44,641 nucleotides of DNA from Aquimarina algiphila (lineage in GTDB: Bacteria > Bacteroidota > Bacteroidia > Flavobacteriales > Flavobacteriaceae), in NCBI RefSeq assembly GCF_007489275.1, contig NZ_VLNR01000054.1, positions 1 through 44,641 of the forward strand. Reading direction: 5' to 3'. Of the stretch, positions 19,089 through 27,151 are shown one piece after another. The notes beneath the pieces were generated by a model. The model ran no database searches. It saw only the letters and a program-made list of their open reading frames with translations, and had not been told where the DNA came from. The stretch's first letter is position 1; each line of letters begins with the position of its first letter. The translations under genes and the position numbers were made by a program.

Positions 19089-22000
19089 TTAAAATGACAT
19101 TTGTATCCCAATTACAAAGGTACGAGGTCTTGGTTGTGCTCTTACATCTAGCCCCCTGTCAAAAACAGAATCAGCATTAGTTAATGGCGTAAAACCAAAG
19201 AAACCGCGATTAGTTCCTAATCCACTATTGTTAGATCCTATTTCGGGGTCATATCCAGAATAATTTGTAATAGTAAATACATTCTGAATATTTGCAAATA
19301 CTCTAGCATTAGAGATCCATTCTTTTCCTATGAAATCATTAAAACTATATCCTATTTCGAGTGTCTTAAGACGGAAAAAAGAACCGTCTTCTACAAAGAA
19401 ATCTGATGGGAGTTGATTCCCAGCTGTATCTTGAGTAGTTACACGAGGAAGATTTGTATTTGGGTTTGCAGGAGTATAGGCATCTCTTACAATTCCAAGT
19501 TTGTTATCGTCTAAGAAGAAATATCCAAAGAATTTGGTAACATTATAAATTTCGTTTCCTTGAACTCCATTAAAGAAGGCTCCAAGATCCCAGTTTTTAT
19601 AATTTGCAGAAAAGTTAATGCCATATGTGAAATCTGGTGTTGGATCACCTAAAGAGGTCTGGTCTTCATCATTTATGATGCCATCGTTATTAATATCAAC
19701 CCTTCTGAAATCACCTGGTTGCAGTAAAGCTCTTCTATCAGGGTCATTAGCTAAGAAAGGATCATTATCTATTTCTGCCTGGCTATTATAAATGCCATCG
19801 GTCTCGAAACCAAAGAAAAATCCTAAAGGTTGCCCAACTTCAAAACGATTTGCTCTTAATCCTTCTTCATTATACGAGGGGCCTACAATTGGATTTGGAG
19901 AGTCTGTTAACTCGTTTTGGATGGCAGAAAGATTAACACCTACATTGAATGTGAAATCACCACCTTTGTCATACCTATAGGAGGCTTCAAATTCAAAACC
20001 TTTATTATTAATAGATGAAGCGTTTTGAAATACTGGATTTACAGATCCATTAGAATCTGGAATAGCAACGGCCTGAATCACGTCCTCATTATCTCTATTA
20101 AAATAGTCAAAACTTAATTTTAAGTCATTATTTAATAATGAAGTATCTAATCCAAAATTGATAGTTTTTGATGTCTCAAAACTTAATGTAGGATCGACTA
20201 AACTTGTAATTGCAAATCCTGGGATTTGTCCTGAAGAACCACCAAATGTGGTAGGAGAATTAGGTTCTACCACAGATTGGTTTGAAAAAGGATCTACGTT
20301 TTGAGATCCTAATTCTCCATATCCAGCTCTTAGTTTGAGTGAATTAAAGAGTCCATCTTTATTAAAGAAATTTTCATCACTAATAACCCATCCGGCAGAG
20401 AAAGAAGGGAATGTACCTGTATTAAATCCATCTGCAAAAAGAGAGGTCTTATCACGTCGTACTATGGCAGTGAATAAATATTTTTGTTTGTAATTGTAGT
20501 TTACACGTCCAAAAAATGAGAAAAGTTTATTATCAAAACGTCCTCCGCCAGAATTTATAATATTATCGGCAAACTGAGCTATATTGGTAATATTATTACT
20601 AGGGAGTCCTTCTGCATAAATAGCAAGTGTGTTTGTGGTAATATCTTGACGGGCACCACCTATAAGAAGATCAAAATTATGTTCTCCAATACCTTTTTTA
20701 TAGTTAAGAGTAGGTTCGACATTTGTAGCATAACGTTCTCCCCTTACCTCTGTAAGATCGTTGAGTGGGTTAGCATTAGTCTCACTATCTATATTACTTT
20801 GAAAAAATGTGGGTTGAAAGGTATTTCTATAAAAACTGGTATATTCGGTTCCTACATTAAGCTTTGCAGTAAGTCCTTCGATAATTTCATATGAAAAATT
20901 TAAATTACCTAGAAAATTACGTTCTGTATTTTGATCATTTACTAATTGTGCGTTAGCAAATTTATTTGTCCCTCCAATTCCAAAAATTGGATCATTAATA
21001 GCCTCAAATCCACCTTCATTTTCAGGAGCAAAAGGACGAATAATAGGTACGGTACCTCCTTGGTTACCAAAAGCATTATTACGAGTAAATCTGTTTTCAG
21101 AAAATCCAAAAGATTCTTGAATTTTAAACTTTCCAATTTTAAATTCACTATTTAAACGTACATTTTTACGATTAAATTCTTCACTTATTAATAATCCTTC
21201 TTCATCATAATAGTTAGCACTAAAAAAATACTTTGAGTTTTCGCCACCACCAGATATATTAAATCCAAAATCTTGAATTGTACCCGAGTTTATGCTTAAA
21301 TCTTGAAAATCTGTGTCGATTCCTGGATTAGGAATATTTCCTTCAAGCCCATCATTAACTCTACGTTGATTAAGAAATGCGATATATTCGGAGCCGTTAA
21401 GTAAATCAAGTGTTTTGGCTTGCGTATTAATTCCACTTCGTATATCAATATTTACTGTAGGAGAAGAGTCTTGTTTACCTCGATTGGTAGTAACAATAAT
21501 AACTCCATTTGCAGCACGAGAACCATATATGGCTGCAGATGTCGCATCTTTTAATACTTGCAGATTTACAATATCTTTTGGATTTAAATAATTGATATTA
21601 TCAGAAATGGCACCGTCAACAACATATAGAGGAAAGGAATTTGTCAAAGAGCTTACTCCACGTACAAAAACGTTTGCAGGACTACCAGGAGCACCCCCGG
21701 CAGTTTCTACCTGAACTCCTGCAAGTTTTCCTTGTAAGGCCGAGGTTGGATTTGCTGTAACAACTTGATTGATATCTTCTGATTTAATTTGAGATATAGC
21801 ACCAGTAAGATCTCTCTTAGATTGTGTACCATATCCTACAACAACGATTTCATCAAGAGCAGCAGCATCTTCTTGTAATGTTACGTCAATAACAGATTGT
21901 CCGTTTACAGGAACTTCTTGAGTGATAAAACCTAGATAGCTAAAGGTTAATGTAGCATCTTCGGCTACATTGGATAAGGTGTATTTACCATCAAAATCTG

Positions 22001-22157
22001 TCGTAGTTCCATTTTGTGTTCCCTTTACTATGATGTTTACTCCAGGGAGAGGCCCCTGAGCCTCTGTTACTGTACCAGAAACTGTTTGTTGTGCAGAGAC
22101 TGAAATAACAAGCCCAAATAAAAACATCATAATACTAGTGAATGTTTTTTGATTCAT
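19089..22157 (-). CDS. SusC/RagA family TonB-linked outer-membrane transporter
   Basis: A 1022-residue barrel. ATG 22157 is preferred to the longer frame reaching 22256 because it begins directly with the signal peptide (MNQKTFTSIMMFLFG, cleavage after SAQ) and the upstream part overlaps the promoter. Then come the CarboxypepD-like domain (GTVTEAQGPLPGVNIIVKG), the DEIVVVGYGTQSKRDLTGAI TonB-box/plug junction, the plug (GSRAANGVIIVTT) and the barrel, ending in FVIGIQMSF. With SusD it imports an oligosaccharide into the periplasm using TonB energy. It is the first gene of the minus-strand galactoside gene series. Confidence 0.94.
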   Translation of the reverse strand: MNQKTFTSIMMFLFGLVISVSAQQTVSGTVTEAQGPLPGVNIIVKGTQNGTTTDFDGKYTLSNVAEDATLTFSYLGFITQEVPVNGQSVIDVTLQEDAAALDEIVVVGYGTQSKRDLTGAISQIKSEDINQVVTANPTSALQGKLAGVQVETAGGAPGSPANVFVRGVSSLTNSFPLYVVDGAISDNINYLNPKDIVNLQVLKDATSAAIYGSRAANGVIIVTTNRGKQDSSPTVNIDIRSGINTQAKTLDLLNGSEYIAFLNQRRVNDGLEGNIPNPGIDTDFQDLSINSGTIQDFGFNISGGGENSKYFFSANYYDEEGLLISEEFNRKNVRLNSEFKIGKFKIQESFGFSENRFTRNNAFGNQGGTVPIIRPFAPENEGGFEAINDPIFGIGGTNKFANAQLVNDQNTERNFLGNLNFSYEIIEGLTAKLNVGTEYTSFYRNTFQPTFFQSNIDSETNANPLNDLTEVRGERYATNVEPTLNYKKGIGEHNFDLLIGGARQDITTNTLAIYAEGLPSNNITNIAQFADNIINSGGGRFDNKLFSFFGRVNYNYKQKYLFTAIVRRDKTSLFADGFNTGTFPSFSAGWVISDENFFNKDGLFNSLKLRAGYGELGSQNVDPFSNQSVVEPNSPTTFGGSSGQIPGFAITSLVDPTLSFETSKTINFGLDTSLLNNDLKLSFDYFNRDNEDVIQAVAIPDSNGSVNPVFQNASSINNKGFEFEASYRYDKGGDFTFNVGVNLSAIQNELTDSPNPIVGPSYNEEGLRANRFEVGQPLGFFFGFETDGIYNSQAEIDNDPFLANDPDRRALLQPGDFRRVDINNDGIINDEDQTSLGDPTPDFTYGINFSANYKNWDLGAFFNGVQGNEIYNVTKFFGYFFLDDNKLGIVRDAYTPANPNTNLPRVTTQDTAGNQLPSDFFVEDGSFFRLKTLEIGYSFNDFIGKEWISNARVFANIQNVFTITNYSGYDPEIGSNNSGLGTNRGFFGFTPLTNADSVFDRGLDVRAQPRPRTFVIGIQMSF

Positions 22158-22458
22158 ATGATTTGTGTTTATTGATAAAGTTTTGATTTCTTTTTTATTA
22201 AAAGCCAAGAAAGTGTAATTGTTTAATATGCTATGATACACTATGCTACTATGCAAATATAAAATTTTTTTTCACATAATTATAATTTGATGTTAATAAA
22301 ACCAAGAATACTACATTTAAAATGTTAAAATTATATGATTTTTAAACAATTGGTTTTGAAAACTATTAGGGGTTTTGCAAGAATCCCTTTGTTTTTCTCG
22401 AATTCAGAAGCGAAAAAGTAATGTTTTGAAGAAAATGAGGAAAAAGTATAAATATTCT
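22158..22458 (-). promoter_or_regulatory. susC promoter region with repeated CTATG half-sites
   Basis: This 301-base gap carries a minus-strand TATATTTG box (22254-22261), matching the Bacteroidota -7 consensus TAnnTTTG; the -33 element is not clear. Just downstream of it, where transcription should start, CTATG occurs at 22231, 22241 and 22249, a direct-repeat pattern that could bind the adjacent GntR or Nudix regulator. The remaining bases (22262-22458) are AT-rich with no gene. Confidence 0.5.
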
Positions 22459-23475
22459 TTATAATGAGTTACGTTGTCTTAGGTAAGTAGGTATAATTTC
22501 TTGTATAGGGTTTCTTTCTTTGACAAAAATAGCAGCTTTTTTGGCCATGATTTCAAAATCTGTTGAGATTGTTGTTATTCCTCCAAAGGCAATTTCTTTT
22601 ACAATATTATCATCATGTGCCAGGATCCCGATATCAGAGCCTATTCTATATTCCATTTTTCGAGCATCTTTTAGTACTTGCCAGAGGTATGTATCACTAA
22701 TAGAAAAGAATACGGTACCTTTTTTTACGATATTGGATTCATAACTTTCTACTACTTTACCCTTAATATTATACTCCTTAATAAAACGTTTAAACGCATA
22801 TAAAATATCGGGTGGTAAATCGGTATTTTCTTTAAAGAAAAGTACAAACTTGTCATACTTTTTAATTACAGGAGCAAGTTCTACTAGTTTATTATATGTA
22901 ACCTCTTCAAATTCCTGTGCAATATATGAATACTCTTTTGGCATTTTTAGGTAACGGTCAATAAGCACTAATCTATCTGAAGGAATTTTTTTTAGAAGAG
23001 GAATTACTTCTTTATTTTGTATTGGAGCTATAACATACATTCCATATTTACGCGAAATGTTATCCATTATGGTTTTAAAAAGAGTAAGATTAGTATGGTG
23101 GAAAAAGATATCGATATGGTATTTTTTCCCAAGTTCTTTTCTAAAAGTATTATAAAACTCTTCTTGAAAACTGTGAAATGCAAATAGAATCAGTGCTACC
23201 TTTAAAGTAACTTTGGTCTCTTGACTTATAATATAATATCCTTTGAGATTTTTGGATTCTACTAACCCTCTTTCCTTTAATTCGGTATATGCTTTTACAA
23301 ATGTTTTTCGAGCATAACCTATTTCAGCTACCATTTCGTTTATAGAAGGGAGTTTGTCGCCTACTTTAAGAACTCCAGAATCTATGGCCTCGATTATTCC
23401 GAGAACAATCTGTTCATGTTTAGAAACAGTATGTATATCCTGTAAGTCGTAAATCTTCTCTAATAACGGCAGCAT
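22459..23475 (-). CDS. GntR family transcriptional regulator with sugar-binding-like C-domain
   Basis: A 338-residue regulator. Residues ~15-80 form a GntR winged helix (VLGIIEAIDSGVLKVGDKLP, SINEMVAEIGYARKTFVKAY, ELKERGLVESKNLKGYYI). The rest resembles the periplasmic-binding-protein-like effector domain of LacI-type regulators (ALILFAFHSFQEEFYNTFRK, VLIDRYLK, IGSDIGILAHDDN, GGITTISTDFEIMAKKAA). This fusion is common for sugar regulators in Bacteroidota. It lies 37 bases after the Nudix regulator and immediately before susC, so it probably controls the susC-led genes or galKT in response to a sugar; the effector is not known. Confidence 0.87.
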   Translation of the reverse strand: MLPLLEKIYDLQDIHTVSKHEQIVLGIIEAIDSGVLKVGDKLPSINEMVAEIGYARKTFVKAYTELKERGLVESKNLKGYYIISQETKVTLKVALILFAFHSFQEEFYNTFRKELGKKYHIDIFFHHTNLTLFKTIMDNISRKYGMYVIAPIQNKEVIPLLKKIPSDRLVLIDRYLKMPKEYSYIAQEFEEVTYNKLVELAPVIKKYDKFVLFFKENTDLPPDILYAFKRFIKEYNIKGKVVESYESNIVKKGTVFFSISDTYLWQVLKDARKMEYRIGSDIGILAHDDNIVKEIAFGGITTISTDFEIMAKKAAIFVKERNPIQEIIPTYLRQRNSL

Positions 23476-23512
23476 ATTATTTTATATGTTTTAAAATAGG
23501 TATAATTTTAAA

Positions 23513-24199
23513 TTAAATTTCAAAATTATACCCTGATTCTTGTAATTCCCTATATCTTTTATAATCAAACTTGTATAGATAAGCCCCTTTTTTAGAAGTA
23601 GTTCTATCTTTTTCATCTAATTTGATAATTACGTCAAAAGAAAGGATTTTTTTTCTAAAATTACGGGTATCAAACTTTCTTCTATAAATAGCTTCATAAA
23701 GGGTTTGTAATTTAGGGATTGTAAATTTCTTTGGCAATAGCTCAAAACCAATGGGCTTATATCTGGCAACTTCCTCAATTCTTTTTAACGCATCAATACT
23801 CATTTGATTGTGATCCAGAATTAAATTTGGGATATTATCGATCTCATACCATCTTGCTCCTTTCTCCTCTACAATCTTTTTAATGGCATTGTCGATACGA
23901 ATTAAAGCATATTGAGCGACAGAAATACATCTGTACCCAGGATCTCGGTCTACAGACCCATAAGTTTTTAATTCTTTCATGTAGACATTTTCCAAGCCGG
24001 TAAAGTCTTTGAGAATTCTAATGGCGGCATCAGAAACACTTTCTCCAATTTTTACAAAACTTCCGATTAGAGATAATGAATCTTTAAATGGGTCAATACG
24101 ACGATCAAAAACGAGAAGTTTTAATTTTTGATTATCAAATCCGAAAATAATGCAATCAACTGCTACATAGAACTTGTCTTTTTCGTTATATATATCCAT
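23513..24199 (-). CDS. Nudix-related transcriptional regulator (NrtR/AraR-like), catalytically dead
   Basis: A 228-residue protein with an N-terminal Nudix fold (~8-140) and a C-terminal winged helix (~150-228: FTIPKLQTLYEAIYRRKFD, RNFRKKILSFDVI). The Nudix box is degenerate: the catalytic RExxEE pattern reads RILKDF (residues 61-66), so the metal-binding Glu residues are lost and hydrolysis is unlikely. This is the layout of NrtR-family repressors, whose Nudix domain senses a ligand; in Bacteroides a member (AraR) controls arabinose genes. Being divergent from galK across a perfect inverted repeat, it is most likely the galactose-responsive regulator here (inference). Confidence 0.85.
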   Translation of the reverse strand: MDIYNEKDKFYVAVDCIIFGFDNQKLKLLVFDRRIDPFKDSLSLIGSFVKIGESVSDAAIRILKDFTGLENVYMKELKTYGSVDRDPGYRCISVAQYALIRIDNAIKKIVEEKGARWYEIDNIPNLILDHNQMSIDALKRIEEVARYKPIGFELLPKKFTIPKLQTLYEAIYRRKFDTRNFRKKILSFDVIIKLDEKDRTTSKKGAYLYKFDYKRYRELQESGYNFEI

Positions 24200-24268
24200 A
24201 TCAAAGCCTTGAGTTTTTAAAAAGATTTTACTTTTAACACAAAGTAAGCAAAAAAATATAGTTCTATA

Positions 24269-24302
24269 ATAATAAATGTAAAAAGTACATTTATTATATT
24301 TG
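24269..24302. promoter_or_regulatory. Operator palindrome overlapping the galK promoter
   Basis: Perfect 12-bp inverted repeat, ataataaatgta-(aaaag)-tacatttattat, at 24269-24297. It directly abuts and overlaps a plus-strand TATATTTG -7 box at 24295-24302, about 56 bases before the galK ATG. The position suggests that a protein bound here would block RNA polymerase at galK; the Nudix regulator, transcribed divergently 70 bases away, is the obvious candidate and may also regulate itself. No convincing -33 TTTG is seen because the palindrome occupies that spot. Confidence 0.75.
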
Positions 24303-24357
24303 CTTCCTTAAAAGTAAATATTGGCATATATTACCAAAAGACTAAAGTATATAAGAA

Positions 24358-25503
24358 ATGGAAAATGATCATGAAGGATTTATATCCAATTTTAAAGCAG
24401 AGCTGGTAATTTTATCACCTGGTAGGATTAATTTCATTGGTGAACACACTGATTATAACAATGGATTCGTTTTACCTACAGCAATTGATAAAAAAATTAT
24501 TTTTTCATTTAGAAAAAATAATACAGATTCTCAGTGTAATGTATATAGTCAAACGTATAAGAAGAAAATCCAGTTTGACCTAAATACATTGAAACCTAGT
24601 AATGAGGAATGGGAGAATTATATTCTAGGAGTAATGAATGAACTCAGTAAACTTACGGATAAGATAAGAGGCTTTGATTGTATTGTTAAAAGTGAGTTAC
24701 CTATAGGTGCAGGAATTAGCTCTTCTGCAGCACTAGAATGTGGACTGGCTTATGGACTTAATGAACTTTTTGATCTAGAATTGCCTAAAATAAAATTAGT
24801 AGAGTTATCTCAAAGAGCAGAACATAATTATGTAGGAACAAAATGCGGGATTATGGATCAGTTTGCTTCTGTCATGAGTGAAGATCATAAAGTAATCCTC
24901 TTGGATTGTAAAACTCAGGAATATAGGTTAATTGATGGTAATTTTGATCCATATAAAATTTTATTACTGAATACCAATGTTTCTCACAATCTTGCAGAAA
25001 GTGAATATAATACCAGAAGAGCAGAATGTGAAGAAGCTGTGGCAATGATTTCAGAATCACATAGTAATGTAAAATCTCTTAGAGATGTTACAAAAAGTAT
25101 GTTGGATGAATTTAAAGAGAAACTATCTCCGCTGCATTATGAAAGAGCGTCTTATGTGATTGAAGAAAATGATAGGGTACTTCAAGCTTCAGAATCATTG
25201 GAAAAAGGAGATTTACAACGATTTGGAAAACTTATGTATGCCTCTCATAATGGGTTGCAACATCAGTATGAAGTAAGTTGTAAAGAACTGGATTTTCTAG
25301 TTGATTTTTCTAAAGACAAGACAGAAATTGTCGGATCCAGAATGATGGGTGGTGGTTTTGGAGGATGTACAATAAACCTAATTCATAAGGATTATATAAA
25401 TGAATATGTTGATTTAGTAACAAAAGCCTATAAAGAGCAGTTTGATATCGAACTAACCTCTTTTATAACTGTTCCAAGTCAAGGAACTTCAATACAAGAA
25501 TAA
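24358..25503 (+). CDS. galK: Galactokinase
   Basis: A 381-residue GHMP-family kinase that phosphorylates galactose to galactose-1-phosphate with ATP, the first committed Leloir step. Signatures: SPGRINFIGEHTDYNNGFVL (galactokinase signature, ~20-39), LPIGAGISSSAALECGLAYG (GHMP ATP loop, ~118-137), KCGIMDQFAS with the catalytic Asp, and SRMMGGGFGGCTI near the C-terminus. The length is normal. Its stop overlaps the galT start by one base, so the two are translated together. Expression is probably governed by the palindrome upstream. Confidence 0.96.
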   Translation: MENDHEGFISNFKAELVILSPGRINFIGEHTDYNNGFVLPTAIDKKIIFSFRKNNTDSQCNVYSQTYKKKIQFDLNTLKPSNEEWENYILGVMNELSKLTDKIRGFDCIVKSELPIGAGISSSAALECGLAYGLNELFDLELPKIKLVELSQRAEHNYVGTKCGIMDQFASVMSEDHKVILLDCKTQEYRLIDGNFDPYKILLLNTNVSHNLAESEYNTRRAECEEAVAMISESHSNVKSLRDVTKSMLDEFKEKLSPLHYERASYVIEENDRVLQASESLEKGDLQRFGKLMYASHNGLQHQYEVSCKELDFLVDFSKDKTEIVGSRMMGGGFGGCTINLIHKDYINEYVDLVTKAYKEQFDIELTSFITVPSQGTSIQE

Positions 25504-26546
25504 TGATGCAAGATTTTAACGATAACCCACACAGACGATTTAATATACTGACAGGAGAATGGATTTTGGTTTCTCCGCATAGAACCAAAAGACCTTGGCA
25601 AGGAAAAAATGAAGAACCAGCAAAGTTTTCTCAAGTCTCTTATGATGAGAACTGTTATTTATGTCCAGGAAATACAAGAGCAAGCGGAGATGTAAATCCT
25701 GAATATACTGCGCCTTTTTCTTTTACTAATGATTTTGCAGCGTTATTACAAGACGTCCCTGAAGAACAATTTGATGATGGATTATTAAAAGCAGAATCTG
25801 AAAGTGGTATTTGTAAAGTGGTTTGTTTTTCGCCAAACCATGCACTTACCTTACCAATTATGAAAGTTGAAGAGATTGCGCAAGTAATTGCACTTTGGCA
25901 GGAGGAGTTTATTGGGCTTGGAAAACGTAGTGATATTAACTATGTTCAAATATTTGAGAATAAAGGAGCCGTGATGGGCTGCAGTAATCCACATCCACAT
26001 GGCCAAATATGGGCACAAAGATCAATTCCTGAAGAGATTATCAAAAAAACTCAACAACAAGAACACTATTGGAAAGATCATAAAAAATCTCTTTTAGGAG
26101 CGTATCTAGAACAAGAACTTGAGTTAAAAGAAAGAATTCTGGTAGAAAATGAACATTTTGTAGCTTTGGTTCCGTATTGGGCGATTTGGCCATATGAGAC
26201 GATGATTATTCCGCGTAGAAAAGTAGAAACCATTGATCAGTTAACAGATGAAGAAGTGCGTGATTTTGCAGATATAATTAAAATATTGACCATTAAATAT
26301 GATAATATTTTTAAAACATCATTTCCTTATTCGGCAGGAATTCACCAGGCACCTACAGATGGATTAAATCATGAAGAATGGCATATGCATATGTCCTTCT
26401 ATCCACCATTATTGCGCTCATCTACGGTAAAGAAATTTATGGTTGGATATGAATTGTTTGCAAATCCACAGCGAGATATTACTGCAGAACAAGCAGCATT
26501 GACAATCAGATCACAAAGTAATGAACATTATACTAATTCGATATAA
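25503..26546 (+). CDS. galT: Galactose-1-phosphate uridylyltransferase
   Basis: A 347-residue enzyme exchanging UMP between UDP-glucose and galactose-1-phosphate. It shows the zinc-site CYLCPGN motif (~52-58), the active site NPHPHGQIWAQ with His164-Pro-His166, whose second His is uridylylated, and the C-terminal HQAPTDGLNHEEWHMHMSFY. It begins at the last base of the galK stop codon (ATG 25503; ATG 25506 is also possible). No galE or galM lies beside it, so epimerase must come from elsewhere in the genome. Confidence 0.96.
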   Translation: MMQDFNDNPHRRFNILTGEWILVSPHRTKRPWQGKNEEPAKFSQVSYDENCYLCPGNTRASGDVNPEYTAPFSFTNDFAALLQDVPEEQFDDGLLKAESESGICKVVCFSPNHALTLPIMKVEEIAQVIALWQEEFIGLGKRSDINYVQIFENKGAVMGCSNPHPHGQIWAQRSIPEEIIKKTQQQEHYWKDHKKSLLGAYLEQELELKERILVENEHFVALVPYWAIWPYETMIIPRRKVETIDQLTDEEVRDFADIIKILTIKYDNIFKTSFPYSAGIHQAPTDGLNHEEWHMHMSFYPPLLRSSTVKKFMVGYELFANPQRDITAEQAALTIRSQSNEHYTNSI

Positions 26547-26655
26547 ATAGGTAGTAAGATTTTTGAAATTTCGTGGTTTGAATTAGATAACAAGAAAGCT
26601 AAAGTTCTAAGCACTACTATTCAAAACTTTTATAGGGATCTTATTTTTGAAAAAC

Positions 26656-26886
26656 CTAGATGTAATCTTTTTTCGCCAAAATATAAATAAGAGAAATTAA
26701 TGTTTTGGCTTCAAATCTTTTTTTAAGAGCATTTATTCTATGTTCTATGGATCTTAAGCTATAAGGTTCAATATGATTCTTTTTAAGATAATTAGAAACA
26801 TCGACTTGTGTTAACCCTATTTTTAGCTTGTCGAGTATAAGTTTTTCATACTCGTCAAGTGTTTCATTGTCGTTCATCATTGACAT
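26656..26886 (-). CDS. Stand-alone LuxR/GerE-like helix-turn-helix protein
   Basis: A 76-residue cytoplasmic protein that is nearly all HTH: LILDKLKIGLTQVDVSNYL, then SLRSIEHRINALKKRFEAK (recognition-helix region), ending in LISLIYILAKKDYI. The layout matches the DNA-binding domain of NarL/LuxR response regulators without any receiver domain. It is divergent from the TPR sensor kinase gene (265 bases to that start), so it may regulate that two-component system or be a recently orphaned domain. Start uncertain between ATGs at 26886, 26880 and 26877. Confidence 0.65.
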   Translation of the reverse strand: MSMMNDNETLDEYEKLILDKLKIGLTQVDVSNYLKKNHIEPYSLRSIEHRINALKKRFEAKTLISLIYILAKKDYI

Positions 26887-27151
26887 TTTAAATACTTCGG
26901 CTAAAATCAGAAATAAATAGGAATACTATTTATGGTTTTCCGTAATGGGGATAAATATTTATATGAAAAGAATTAAAAATCATTGATACTTCAAAAAAGG
27001 AGAATGCTGTGTCATCATTGAAATTTTTTACAATAAAAGTAAAGCGATTTTTTATCTACTGGTTTTCAGGTATATTTTACAATTTTCGATGTAATATAGG
27101 TCTTAATTAATATCTTGGTAGAAGCAAAATACAAATTTGTTGCATCAGCAC

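Noticed and set aside
24200..24357. Riboswitch before galK
   Set aside because: The only structure is the symmetric palindrome overlapping the promoter, which fits a protein operator better than an RNA aptamer.
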